Positions 47,861 to 60,698 of a DNA stretch of 64,000 bases are shown one piece after another. The translations under genes were made by a program, and so were the position numbers. Origin of the DNA: Boesenbergia rotunda (Eukaryota > Streptophyta > Magnoliopsida > Zingiberales > Zingiberaceae); the NCBI GenBank assembly GCA_024364735.1, contig JAGFNQ010004732.1, forward strand, positions 240,299 through 304,298, in the 5' to 3' direction. Under the pieces are notes generated by a model that was given only the letters and a program-made list of their open reading frames with translations, was not told where the DNA came from and ran no database searches. Position 1 is the stretch's first letter. Each line of letters begins with the position of its first letter.

Positions 47861-50073
47861 GCACAATCTATTTTTGAGTTCTATTTGGAAAATTTAAACC
47901 ATCAAAAGAACCTAAAATTATAATAAAATATTAGGCTAAGAAAGTAATACACTCTAAATAGTCGGGTAAGTTTAACTATCAATAGATTTCCTTTTTAATA
48001 TATTCATCCAAAGTAATTAATAACTATCAATAGATTTCCTTTTTAATATATGAAAAGTATCAAAAGTTGTGACAGTATAAATTTTCTCACCTTTCTTGAA
48101 TTACAAGGTTCAATATAGGTCTTCATAAATATAATAAGCATTTTGCATACAAGCACATATTCGTAAAGATCTCTATCATCCTTTCTTTCATCAGGTACAA
48201 ATAATAACGCTACTATGCATGCCAAAATGACCGATGTTAGACATCAAATGCAGAATTTAAGATAAAAACGTCTCACACATTAGAGTACATTACACAGAAA
48301 GGAACAAGCAACTTCATGGGTTTGAACCTCATCCAGTTTACTAATATTAGAGTACAAATATTATCCTTCAGTTGAAGCAACAACAAATCAGTGAAACTCA
48401 TCCAGTTTACTAAGATTTCTAACGAAATGTAACTTCCCGTTCGATACCATATGGAAGCCAAAAAGATCTGGTACATTGAACTTTCATATTGCAGATGCAC
48501 CACCAGGCTTCACCTTCTCCCTCAAGAACTATTGAATGTGTTCGGCTTCCAATTGTCGATTCTGCTTATTGATGGGATGAATAAGCAAATGAGTTATACA
48601 TCATCGCCACAGAAAAAAAAGATGCACAACTACCAAACTGAACAGATCGAAGTTTCTTTAAGAAAATAATAATGAAATTCTACTTTACAAAGACATTAAA
48701 TAGGCAGACAACTATGATTCCAAGTTTCAGTCGTCCAGTTCCCACATGTTTGCGTTACCACAATTACAACTTCAAATACCATTTCCTTTTTCAAGTTGCA
48801 TTAAAGTGTTTGAACTGTCCCTAGTGGTGATAATCACAGAGGAAGTCAGGAAAATCATGGAGCAGAACAAGAAGCACTCTAAGAGTCCCTTTATATAAAA
48901 GTTGCACCTACAATAATACACACCAGCACAATGATATGAACTAGGTTCTTGCATCCAATATATGTTTTGTGATGTTAAACTATTAAACACCTCCAACCAG
49001 GGACTTTTAAAGGTTGCAATGCATGGAAAGCATTTGCTAAAGATGTCAACACTTGCAGTTATGGCTCAATATCAGATAAACCAAGATGTGGGAAGACAAA
49101 CTCAGAATAAAAAGTAAACAGTACATTAACGTAAAAGCATGAACCTAAAAGTTGACACTATCAACTGTGTCGAGGGTAATTAGATCCAAAAGCCAATTGA
49201 TAAAAACAATCTGAAATATGGTCTTCGGTTGAAGGAAAGTTTTTTCACTTCTGCATCCTTTTGGATGGTTCTTACAGTAACAGATAAAATCTGTCTATAA
49301 AGTAAATATAGACAAAGTAGTTAACATAAACACCTTTTTAAATGTGGAAACAAAGAGCAAGATAAACTGAAGTGTAGAAACTAACCTTTGAAAGCAGAAG
49401 AGATTTAGTTGATCCCTGATCCATAGAACAGTACTAAATTTAAAAAAAAACATCATTTTCCATACAATATGCTAGTATAAGAAAAGCAATTGCATGATTA
49501 AACATGCTGAAGCAGAAGCAAATGAGACAACAATTTACCGGCAAGTAAGCATACCTTTAACACAAGAACCACAAACTTCGCATATGAATCAATTGAGAAA
49601 AAAGATAGCAGCATTGGTTGTTCATGCACAACTTTACAATAAGTATTTAAACAAAGCAGGATTTAAACAAAGTAGTATTCAAGTTCAACAGTTGACTCTA
49701 AAACAAACATCATATCGAAAACATCGAATACAATTTGAACAACTAAAAGACAGATGTCCAGATATAAAAGCAGATACTATTAAATCAATCCACCATGAAA
49801 TCAATCCACCAAATCTGCTGTCCAACTCTGCTGTCCTAGCGCATGTTATTAGAAACTGCAACAATAAAGACAATTATTGATTGTATTTTCTCAATAAAAT
49901 ACTATAATTTAATAAATTAAAACTATGACAATACCTGCTACAGATGCCAAATCTGGTTCATATGTGTCAACACTGTTATAATTATTATCTCCAATTGATC
50001 TGATGATTACCACATTAACATAATTACAAAATGTAATCAAATAAGTTTGTATATGCAAGTAAAATTATAATAG
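47861..50073. other. AT-rich DNA without a recognisable gene
   Basis: Short ORFs such as 49494-49880 show no domain I recognise. The right part may hold 3' exons or the untranslated region of the FAR1 copy that ends near 50074. A direct repeat of about 35 bases (ACTATCAATAGATTTCC) occurs at 47970-48050. Confidence 0.3.
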
Positions 50074-52279
50074 CTATGAATTCTTATTGCACATATACCT
50101 TTGCTGCAAATTAGGACAATTGCGCTTGTCATGTGACATTCCTCGATGTCCACATCCATGACATAACCTAGAATTTGAGCTTGATTTCTCCTTCGATGAT
50201 TTCAATCTCTTCCCACATCCCTTTGTTCTGACCGAAGAAGGATCAAGAATACCAAGGCCCTCATCCATGGATTTCCTCCTTTGACTTTTATCATTACATG
50301 TTGGACTAATGTTCATCTCATGAAGTTTCTTATAGATACAATCAAATTGCTCATCCAAGAAGGTTGTCCCCTCATTAGTCAAAGATGCATCATCAACTAA
50401 TACTGAATCTTTATAGGATAACCTCGAGTGTCTCGACATCAACAACTTTTCTGGATCCGGATCATTGATGAAATTTTACTCTCCCAAAGCATATAGTGCT
50501 CCAACTTTTGCATTTCGTGTCCATCTTTTGAGTATATATGTATCAGGCAAATAAAACACTTGGTTGATGTGGAAAAAAGCTAACATATGCCTGCATGGAA
50601 TCCCCTCAAACTCAAATTTCGTGCAGCTACACGAAATAAAATCCTTTTGTTGGTCATGTGTGAGCACTCTTGGTTTGGAGGAAGAAGAACTATCAAATTT
50701 CATAACATGATAAACCACTGAGTCAACTCTGTAAATATCGATTGCACATAATAACTATGACTCTCGCTCGTCTCACTTTGAAACTCCAGCATTTCTTTTT
50801 GGTGTACAACTTAACCATTTGGGTTTCCATTAGAAAAATTGTCTGAATTTTAGGAATCTCATTCATATCAATATGGTCCGCAACTAATTCATTATGTCTT
50901 TGATGCCTCAGTGCACTATTAAAACGGGTGATAAAATCTATCAATAAATTCTTATTTGAGACATATCTCTTAAAAATGCATGTGAGCCTTCAGATCTTTA
51001 ACTTCTAGTCATTCCAGCATAAAATACATTGCTAAAATATGCTGACAGCCATCTGTGTCGCAATTCATATATTAAGGACAATCAATCATTGTTCTCCAAA
51101 TTAGCACACTTAATAGTCTCTTCCCATGACTTCTCAAAATCAGGCAGGGTGTCGTTGGTAGGAATTTTGGCCGAATGTAGTTGGCTGACATTCTTTATGC
51201 TTTGATAATGGTCTCGAAAAGTCAAAGGAGGTAATTTTTCCGGGAATTTATTCAGTATGTGCCACAAACAATATCGATGCACTATTTGAGGGAAAATTTG
51301 TGCAATGACTTTTGTCATAGCAGGATCCTGATCAGTGATTATAACATTTGGTGCTCCTTTAGGCATGACTTCTATGAACTTGTTAAGCAACCAAACAAAG
51401 GAATCAGTTTTCTCATCACTTAGAAACCCGCAGCCAAAAATAATAGTCTGATGATGATTATTAACTCCCACAAATAGTGCAAAAATTAAGTCATATTTAT
51501 TGGTGTTATATGTCGTATCAAATACAACAACATCACCAAATACGCTATATGCCCTCCTTGATATATGATCTGTCCAAAAACATCTATTAAATCTGTTATC
51601 CGAATCAGTCTCGTAATCAAAGAAAAAAATCTGAATTCTTCTCTTGTTCAGATGTGAAAAACTCGATGAGTGTTTCGGCATCAATACCCTTTTGTTCTTC
51701 CCTTAGATTTCTTTCAAAATTTCTAATATCTCTTTCTGTGCAACCTACCTCCTCAGGACCCCCATACTCAATCTCCAATAATCTCATTTGTTGACAAGTT
51801 GGTACATTTGCCTCAGAAAACTATTTTGCCAATGTTTTCTTTGCTACCGAAATATTACGATGTGAGCGTAGTAAATGTACTTTTGATGGAGTTGAGAGTG
51901 GATGATTATGGGTTTCTGTGAAGTTACTAACAATCCAATTAGGCCCAGTCTGTTTCTTGATAAATGTAATATTTGACTTGCAACCTGTTCTAACAGTGCC
52001 ACGTGTTCTTTCTCTTGTTAGTTGATCAACTTTTGCATGTTTAATCCGAAGATCTGAATGACCTTCTTTAAAGCATACCATTTGTTTCCATGTCACTTCA
52101 TTTGTTATTTTATTTTTCTTGCTCGTGTGCATCCTTGAACTAAATCCGGCTTCTCGTGCATATTGGTTATAGAATGCATATGCCTCCTCTAGTGATGAGA
52201 ATTCCATTCCGATTTTTGGCTTTCGATCATCTGTAACTTGCGGAATGTATTCTTGATCGTCAACTAGATTCCCTTCCAT
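50074..52279 (-). pseudogene. FAR1/FHY3-type MULE transposase, copy 2, decayed
   Basis: The start is the ATG at 52279 (MEGNLVDDQEYIPQ). FAR1 DNA-binding domain: FYNQYAREAGFSSRMHTSKK to HNHPLSTPSKVHLLRSH. MULE core: FDTTYNTNKYDLIFALFVGV, NVIITDQDPAMTKVI, HRYCLWHILNKFP. SWIM finger: CSCTKFEFEGIPCRHML. The C-terminal knuckle-like motif is CHGCGHRGMSHDKRNCP. Breaks: TAG 51821-51823, a frameshift in a T-run near 51630, TGA 51082-51084 at a Trp codon, TAA near 51010, frameshifts near 50960 and 50740, and TAA 50476-50478 at a Gln codon. It is closely related to copy 3 and more distantly to copy 1. Its terminal repeats were not found. Confidence 0.85.
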
Positions 52280-53584
52280 TTCTGGGCGCCCCACATAATA
52301 TTAGATAATAGATAAGTAGACAAATAAATAGCAACAACACACACTGCTTATAACCTAAAAATAGCAATTCATAAAACAAATAGACTAAAAGAAAGAACAA
52401 AAGAATCATAAAAATAGATACCAGAAATCATAACTCATCAAGAAATAGAAACATACCATCTAACAACAAATAGAAGCATACTATCTAACACGAGAACATA
52501 ACAAAGCTTAATTTGCTATGTATATAATCTAATCTTAGATAACATAATTATATTAACTAAATTTATAATCTCACGGTAGGAAATCAAAATAACACATTTG
52601 AAAGTGTAAACTCAAAACATCGGTCTGTGAACTCAAAACAACACAAACAATTGACACAAACAACAAAAAAATAATTACACTACACAAACAAATTACACTA
52701 CCAGCATCAGACTGTGACAACACAAACAAACAAAAAAATTACAACAAATAAATTACAGAATCAGACTATGTATAAGAAATGAAGCAGAAACAACATAAAG
52801 ATGCAACATAAAGATTTTAGCTTTTACCAGCAGCATAAAAATGCAACATAAAGATGCAACAAATAAATTACACAAACAACAAAAGAAATTTTAGCTTTTA
52901 CCATACCAGCAGCCAAAGATCATAAAGATGCAAACAACTTTGAATTTTACCAGCAAAGATACCCTACACAAAATTTAAAAAAACTGAGATCTTTGAATTT
53001 TACCAGCAAAGATCGAATTTTGTACGCGACTGAGGGAGAGGAAAGCAAGAGGGATGGAGCAAGCCGTCTCCACCTGCTGCGACCGCAGTGCCGAGGGATG
53101 GGGAGGTGTCGGCACGAGCTCAAGGTATCCGAGGGCTGCGGGAGGTGATGGCGAGGCCCTCGGGGGGGGGGGGGGGGGGGGGGGGGTGAATCGCCGCGGG
53201 AGGGATCCTCTTGTTTCGCCTAGGGTTTCCGCTCGTCGCTCGCGGTCTCGGCAACGACGTAGGATCCTAGCACAGTGCCGAGGGATGGGAAGGCGTCGGC
53301 ACGAGCTCACGGGCTGCGGGACGCGAGGGCGAGGGCGAGGGTTCGCTGCGAGAAAGCGAGCTGCGAGAATGAGGGAAAGGGTACACTGCGAGAAAGAGGG
53401 CTGGCGGCCGAGCGGGCGCGAGGAGTGTTTTGTCGCGAAAATTTCTCGCACTATTACTTTTGCCCTAGATCCTCTCTAGCGGCCAGCGCTCGTTGCCACG
53501 CTAGCTTCGGTCCACAACTTAGCCATCAGCCACGCAGGATGTCCGCAGCAGGTCCGCAGCGAACGTCCGCACTCGATCGAAACT
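52280..53584. other. AT-rich leader of FAR1 copy 2 and a GC-rich block with a G25 run
   Basis: 52300-53000 is AT-rich with repeated ACAAACAAATTACA and GATGCAACATAAAGATG. 53040-53480 is GC-rich and carries a run of 25 G at 53162-53186 and two near-copies of CAGTGCCGAGGGATGGG (53090, 53275). The block could be a degraded terminal repeat of the copy 2 element, as it ends next to a short (TA)n tract (about 53584-53601). The ORFs across it are compositional. Confidence 0.4.
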
Positions 53585-53619
53585 ATATATATATATATAT
53601 AGGTGTGTTCACCTGCATG

Positions 53620-55465
53620 AGGAAAAAACGCGCCATTCGACGTCCATCTGGCGCAACCAACCTGGCATTTTTTAAAAGATTTTTTCTATTTTTAAACATT
53701 TCCTCTTCCTCTCTTAATTCGTTTTTAAAAAAGATTTTCTTAAACCTTCTTCTCCCCATCTCTCACGTCAACTCACCTAGGGCGAAATTTTTTGTCGCCC
53801 TCGCGCTTCCTCTCTTCGCCCTCCTACTCTTCGCTGACGAGCCCTCTCTCTCTCCCCCTGAAGTAAAGCGCCCTCCCTCTCTCTCTCGTCGACGACCGAA
53901 GCCAAGCTAGGGCTTTGTCGTCAAGTTGCCTTCTGAAGGATCGTCTAAGGCGTGCAGAGTGGGGGTGAATGCACTTTTTCGGATCGTTTCGATCTCTACA
54001 GAATTGTTAGCGCAGCGGAAATAATATGCAAAGGAAAATGAAACAATGCTAACAAAAGTATTTTACTTGGTATCCACACAGATGGGTGACTAATCCAAGG
54101 ATCCACGCCGCGAGCACCACTTTCACTATGAAAATCTCCTTTAGGTGGAGAAACCTTTACAACGGCGATCTTCCTCTTTACAGAATGAAGTAGAATGAGT
54201 GAGAGGAAGCAAGAACACTTTTCAGTTGGGCAGCACCTCGTTACTGTACGGAACCGTACCGTACACGTACAAAATGGTGCTCCTTTTATAGGTGAAAAGG
54301 ACAGATTCGCAATCTGTCCAGCCCGCACCAGTCGACTGCCCCTGGGGCAGTCGACTGGCCTAGCATTAATTGCTAGCCAACGGCTAGTTTCGGGGGTATA
54401 CCAGTCGACTGCCCAATGGCCAGTCGACTGGTCCGACACTGCAAACTTTCTGTGAGTTTTGGCAGTCGACTGCCTCTGGGCCAGTCGACTGCCCTGCCTC
54501 ACAGCTCAGCTCCAGCCACTCCGGACCTTCTCCTTCACGTGTGCCTTCAGGTCTGCTCCCTTGGCTCGCCCCTTGAAGTCCTCTTCCTCTGGCTATCGTC
54601 CCTCGGATGCGCACGCAAGCCTTCCCTTGGCTTGCCTCCATGCCACCCTTCACGTGTGCCCTTGAAGTCCACTTCCTAGCTTGCCCTTGGAGCTCTCCTC
54701 CCTCGGCTTTCGTCTCCCGGATAAGTCCACCATGTGTGATTCTCCAAGTCCTGCAAACTCAATCACACACATCAATACAACATAACACTCTAACCTTAAA
54801 CATATTCACACACACACATCAAAACAATGATCTTCCAATCATTTAAGGGGATTGCCTCAACACCTTCAAGCTAGGGCTTCGCCGTCGACCCCTCCTCCAA
54901 GCTATAGCGCCTTCAAGCTAGGGCTTCGTCGTCGACCCCTCCTCCAAGCTACAACGCCTTCAAGCTAGGGATTCGCCGTCAACCCCTCCTTCAAGCTACA
55001 GCGTTGTTCAATCTGGTTGTGCCTCCAAGCTAGTGCTTCGCCGTCGACTCCCTCCTCCAAGCTAGGGCTTTGTCATTTAACCAAGGTATCTAGGCTTGGA
55101 CAGCTAATTTCCAGAAGCATAAAATTCTTCCGTCTAAAATATTATGCATTATGTGAAACTTTTGAAGTTTTTTTTTCCTTGTTAGCTTGATTGAAGGTTG
55201 TCATGTTTCTAAACTATGCCATCTTAACTTATTTCTCTCATTTTATTATTCATTGATAGTAATCATAATCTAGATCAAAATCAGATATAGTTTAGTTTTT
55301 CCTACCATAAACAAACTGTTAACAATCCTACAACATCCTATTTTTTTAGAAATAATTAGATAACTTGTATTGTTGAATATTGTATGAATTGAATGGAGTA
55401 TTTTTCTTATGTTCCTATCTGTTTAATGAAATCAAGTGTTGAGAATTTTTATGAGGTTCTAATTG
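53620..55465 (+). repeat. MULE 2 left terminal inverted repeat (contains a solo LTR)
   Basis: It includes GACGTCCATCTGGCGCA, CTAGGGCGAAATTTT and tandem units of about 45 bases (CCTTCAAGCTAGGGCTTCGC and relatives, 54863-55080). The right arm carries the same parts in inverse order. Confidence 0.8.
53934..54862 (-). mobile_element. Solo LTR in the MULE 2 left arm
   Basis: It runs from TGAAGGATCG to TTGCCTCAACA, 929 bp, with perfect CCTTC duplications (53929-53933, 54863-54867). It contains three paired CAGTCGACTG palindromes at 54325-54495 and the GTGGGGGTGAATG block near its left end. It is absent from the right arm, so it arrived after the inverted repeats existed. Confidence 0.88.
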
Positions 55466-55762
55466 CTTATATCAGATTATGTGATAATAATAGGGTTTTC
55501 ATACATATGGGATTCTAATTGCTTATCTAACAATTTCTAATTGCTTATCTTACAGTTTCTAATTGCTTAGATCAGATTCTGTGAATATATATATATATAT
55601 ATATGATATCGATTTGTAATTGTAATATTTGGTTTATGATGTTAGATTTTATGCAATCAATTTTCATAGTGTGTTTTTTTTAGAAATGAATATTTTATTT
55701 AGAAAGTTATTTCTTGCAATATGATGATAATATGCAGAGTTTTCTAGCAATAGATGAAATTG

Positions 55763-57936
55763 CAGTGATGATCAGCTATATATTCCTTAAGTTGCAAATG
55801 ATCGAAAACCAAAATATGGGATGGAATTCTCATCAATAGATGAGACGTTTTCATTCTATAACCAATATGCACGTGAATCCGGATTTAGTGCAAGAATACA
55901 TAGTAGGAAGAAAAATAAGATGTCAAATGAAGTAGTGTGGAAAACATTTGTATGCTTTAAAGAAGGACATACAGATGACCACCGAAATAAACAAGCAAAA
56001 GGTGATCACCCGATAAAGGAAAGTGCACATGGCGAAGTTAGAACTGGTTGTAAATCAAAGATTTCATTTGTCAAGAAACAGACTGTACCCAATTGGGTTG
56101 TCACTAACTATGGAAGGTCACAATCATTCACTTTCGACTCCTTCAAAGGTATATTTGTTACGATCACATCATAAAATTACAACAACAAAAAAAACATTGA
56201 CTCAATAGTTTTCAAAGGCCAATGTGCCAACTTGCCAACAAATGCGATTATTGAAGATGGAGTATGGAGGGACCGAGTGGATTGGTTGTTTAGAAAGAGA
56301 TATCAGAAACTTTGAGAGAAATATAAGGGATGAACAAAGGGGTATTGATGTTGAAACACTAATTGAGCTATTTGCGTCCGAAAAAGAGAAAAATCCAGCA
56401 TTTTTCTTTCAATATGAAACTAATTCAGCTAGCAGATTTAGTAGGTGTTTTTGGACAGATCATATATCAAGGACCGCATACAGTGTATTTGGTGATGTGG
56501 TTGTATATATTTGATACAACATATAACACCAATAAATATGGATTGATTTTTGCACCATTTGTAGGAGTTAATCATCATCATCAGACAATTATTTTTTGTT
56601 GTGACTTTATAAGTGATGAGAAATTTGAGTCTTTTGTTTGGCTGCTTACCAAGTTTATAGAAGTCATGCCTAAAGGTGCACCAAATGTAATCATCACAGA
56701 TCAGGATCCTCTATGACAAAAGCTATTGCCCAAGTTTTTCCTCAGACAGTGCATCGATATTGTTTGTGGCACATATTGAATAAATTTCCAGATAAATTGC
56801 ATCCTTTGACTTTTCATGACTACTATCAAAGCATTAAGAATATCATTAGAAATTCTACAACACCTGATGAATTTTAGAATTCATGGGAGCAGGTTATCAA
56901 ATGTGCTAATTTAGAGAAAAATGATTAGTTGTCTTTGATGTATGAATTGCGACATAAGTGGGTGCCAGCATATTTTAGCTATATTTTTTGTGCTGGAATG
57001 TCAAGTAGTCAGAGATCTGAAGGCTCACATGCATTTTTCAAGAAATATGTTTCAAATAAGAATTCATTGATGGATTTTATCACCCGTTTCAATAGGGCAT
57101 TGAGACACCAAAGACACAATGAGTTAGTTACAGATCATATTGTTATGAATGAGCATCCCAGGACTAAGACAAACTGGCCAATGGAATCTCAAATGGTTAA
57201 GTTGTATATAAAAAAGAAATGGGTGGAGTTTCAAAGTGAAATGAGTGAGAGTCATGGCTATTATGTGCAACAAGCTTCTATGACAGTTGACTCAGTTATA
57301 GCATCTATGGGAGCTGACGTAGTGGTTTATCATGTAATGAATTTTCAAAGTTATTCTTCCTCCAAACCAAAGGTTCTAACGCATGATAAACAGAGGGATC
57401 ACATATCTTGTAGTTGTAGAAAATTTGAGTTTGATGGCATTCCATGCAGACATATGTTAGCTTTTTTCGTATTAATCAAGTGTTTCATTTGTCAGACAAG
57501 TATATACTCAAACGATGGACACGAGATACAAAGGTTGGAGCAATATATATTTTAGGGGAGCAAAATTTTATCGATGATCCAGAAAGGGTTTTGATGTCAA
57601 GGCATTCAAGGTTGTCTTATAAAGCTTCACTATTAATTGATGATGAATCTTTGACTGATGAGGGAACAAATTTCTTGGATGAACAATTGGATTCCATCTA
57701 CAGCAAAATTAAAGAGATGAATATTAGTAGAATATGTGACAATGGAGGTCAAAGGAAGAAATTTATAGATGGGTCCCCTAATATTATTGATCCTTCTTTA
57801 GTAAGAACAAAGGGATGCGTGAAAAAGATTGAAATCATCAAAGGAAAAGTCAACCTCAAAGTCTCGTCTATGTCGTGGATGTGGGCATCGAGGTGTGTCA
57901 CATGACAAGCGCAATTGTCTAATTTTACAGCAAGGG
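55763..57936 (+). pseudogene. FAR1/FHY3-type MULE transposase, copy 3, heavily decayed
   Basis: It starts at a likely acceptor (ATTGCAG, about 55768) with DDQLYIP, then a TAA where copy 2 has Gln. FAR1 domain: FYNQYARESGFSARIHSRKK. Core: FDTTYNTNKYGLIFAPFVGV, NVIITDQDPL. SWIM: CSCRKFEFDGIPCRHML. A C-terminal CxxC...H...C knuckle is frame-shifted near 57870. Frameshifts also lie near 56110, 56510, 56715 and 57460. Stops include TAG 56206-56208 and TAG 56926-56928, both at the same places as stops in copy 2. It is the presumed former transposase of MULE 2. Confidence 0.85.
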
Positions 57937-59795
57937 TATGTGTCGGTTGATTCTCCATTTGTATGATAATTGTATTTGTACATCAATTATTTTTATTAGA
58001 CAAATAAATATGACAATGAGTTGTTGTATTTGTACATCAATTGTCAGATCAACTATCGATAATCATCATAACAGCGATGATGACACATATGAAGAAGAAT
58101 TGACATCTTTAACGGGTACTATCAAAGTTTAATTTTATAATATTAGTGCATGATTGATTTAGATATTAAAATTAATAATTATCTTTATTGTTGTAGGTTC
58201 TAACAATATGTCTTATATCGGATGAAACTTTTGTAGATTCAAGAACAAGAATTAGATTGACGGGTATTCTTCTTTAATCCACTATAGATATTTGATTAAG
58301 AACAAGAATTAGTCCTTATTTTTTTAATCAATTCTGCTGGACTATAATTTTAATGTTACTCGAATGCAATTTGCTCGATTGAATCCACGGAAGCAGCACA
58401 CGTTTGACAAGGATATTATATTTTAGTTAATTGTGGATATTAATTGATTTCAGCAAACAAAACAGGATTTATATTTGATTTAGGCCCCTTGATATACAAT
58501 AAGTCCTAAAATTGGCAGATGAACTTTCCTGAATAATCCAGTACATTTTGTCCGCCCTGCAGTTACCTGATTGTTATAGAACATCAATGAGTGCCTTTCA
58601 GGATTATTCATAAAAAACCATGCTTATAAATTGTGAATAATCTTAGTCGCTGTTTTCTGTCATCCAGATACTCTGTCTTCTGTTGGATGTTGACTTGTAT
58701 CTTTTTGGTATTTGACTTAGTCGATTTACGACCGTCAGATCTTTCGAAGGTTACTTTTGGAGGAAGCAAATTGATTAGTTTACATCGAGACTAGTGTTCG
58801 ACACTATCTCCGTAAAACGATATTGCTCCGCTACTGGTGCTCACGGATAGCAGCAATTCGTTTCCAAGATACAACGACGTCGTCTCGGAATAGTAGCACT
58901 TCAAATTTCGAGACCGGCGAACCTTTCCGTAGGCTTTTTGGACTCTCGATGCAGAAGATGGATGAGTGCAAATGTTTTAGATTGCAATGCTTGAATGAAT
59001 GAAATGATCAAGTGGAGGGATCTATTTATATTGAGTGAAGAGGTAAGTACCCTTTGGTTTGGACAGATTTGGACCGTTCATAACGAAAGATATAACCTTT
59101 TAAAAGTCTTTTAATCTCGTCCCTTGATCTGAAGAGTTATAACTCTTCAGATCTCATCTTGATCTCAGCCGCCAGATGAGAACATTTAATCCGACGCCTC
59201 AGATCCATCCTCCCTTTTCACAGTCAAATTCGAATCCGACGCTCCAGATCGCACCTGCCTATGATCTATCCAGATTTTGATCCGACGCTCTAGATCGCAC
59301 CTTCCTGCGATCTGTCCAGATCTTTGATCCAACGACCACCATCTGTTCGCCCAATCCAGTCATCGTTCTTTACACAGTCACGTGCCACATAAGCACTGCT
59401 CGTCACCGACATGCCACGTGGCGCCACCTGATCACGACACGCCATCGCCACGTGTAGCATAAATTAAAAGTGCGGCAACAAAACACCCACTGCGCGCGTG
59501 GCAGGTGATGGGTGGCGGGTGCAAGCACCTGCTCGCCCAAGGGTAGAGACCTCCTGTGCTTTTGTATTAATAACATTAGCTCAGGAACACATATAAGGAA
59601 ATACTGGCTCTCGCCGGTTAACAATATGGGACTAAAAGCCCCATCTTTTTCCTTAATGTTCATTTGAGCGTATCTTGAACAATTAATTTCTCATTCACCC
59701 TTAATCGGTTTTGAGCAAATAAATAATCCAGATTTATCTACGCGAAACGTAGATTTCGATTTTGAAGTCAAACTTGATTTTCAACGATCTGTGTT
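57937..59795. other. MULE 2 interior, AT-rich; 58640-59700 resembles LTR or other repeat DNA
   Basis: 57937-58640 is AT-rich 3' flank of the transposase with no gene. 58660-59690 has higher GC, clustered GATCCGACGCTC/AGATCGCACC units (59190-59300), and GGGACTAAAAGCCCC near the right end, which looks like repeat-derived promoter or LTR DNA. I could not find paired ends or a target duplication. Confidence 0.35.
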
Positions 59796-59926
<131 letters not shown>

Positions 59927-60569
59927 GAATAATTTGCTTGTCATCTGTAGGCCTGACAGTGAATGAACTTCACAATGGACTGATTTGAGTTGCCACTAGC
60001 TAATCAATCATTTGGAGACCACATTGGAGGCTTGCAGCCAAGTACCGTTGATAATGCATTGTAATTCCTGTTGAGCGAGGCACTGTTGATGTAATTCCTG
60101 TTGTCACACATCACCCTGCGACATTTCCATCGAAATCCTGCAATCTTGAAATGTTCATATTATTCATGTGTTGCTTGAAGTTATGGTTGAGATTAACAAA
60201 GAAGACACAATGGTCTGTTTTTGAACATTAATTGACAAATGGTTAGATTTCCTTTGGTATAATCTGATATGCAAAGACTAAATTTCCTTTGGTATAATGT
60301 CCGAGTCATTTATTGGTTTCTAGTCAAGATCTTATGAAAAATATCCTTTATTGCAGATCGTAAGCTTTTGCTTCATTTTCCTATAATTAAGGTTTAAAAA
60401 TACAATTCTGTGTTGATTTTGTTGGCCGGCCAGAACAAGAGGGTTGCATGCTAATTAAATAACACAACTTAAATACAATCACTGCACTAAGTTCAATACA
60501 ACACTTGCAACCATTCAAATAACATCAATATTTAAAATTCAACTCATAGGACAACTTAAAACATAATGT

Positions 60570-60698
60570 CTAATCATCAACATCACTATCACTAATCATA
60601 AGAGAATCTAACTGATGCTCTATCTCTTTCAATGCATCTTTCAACTTAGTAATTTTCTCAGACTTCGAAAGTTTACTTTTTAAATTTGAACTTGACAT
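60570..60698 (-). CDS. Possible short coiled-coil ORF or terminal exon
   Basis: The minus strand encodes 42 residues starting MSSSNLKSKLSKSEKITKLK and ending in an acidic tail (ISDSDVDD). Just upstream in another frame is MSYTNLSKIKEAQGAF. It looks like the end of a charged protein, perhaps the last exon of a MULE 2 gene. No domain is recognised. The surrounding 59927-61500 is AT-rich without other coding evidence; GCAGAGTTTCC(T/C)ATAAAT repeats lie at 61080-61220. Confidence 0.25.
   Translation of the reverse strand: MSSSNLKSKLSKSEKITKLKDALKEIEHQLDSLMISDSDVDD

Noticed and set aside
53054..53910. ORFs of 141 and 211 residues
   Set aside because: The first runs through the G25 tract and GC-rich repeats; the second starts in that block and runs across the (TA)n tract and the MULE 2 end. 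Neither has a domain.
58640..59700. Solo LTR
   Set aside because: The composition is LTR-like, but I could not find matching TG/CA ends with a 5-bp duplication, so it is listed only as unresolved repeat DNA.
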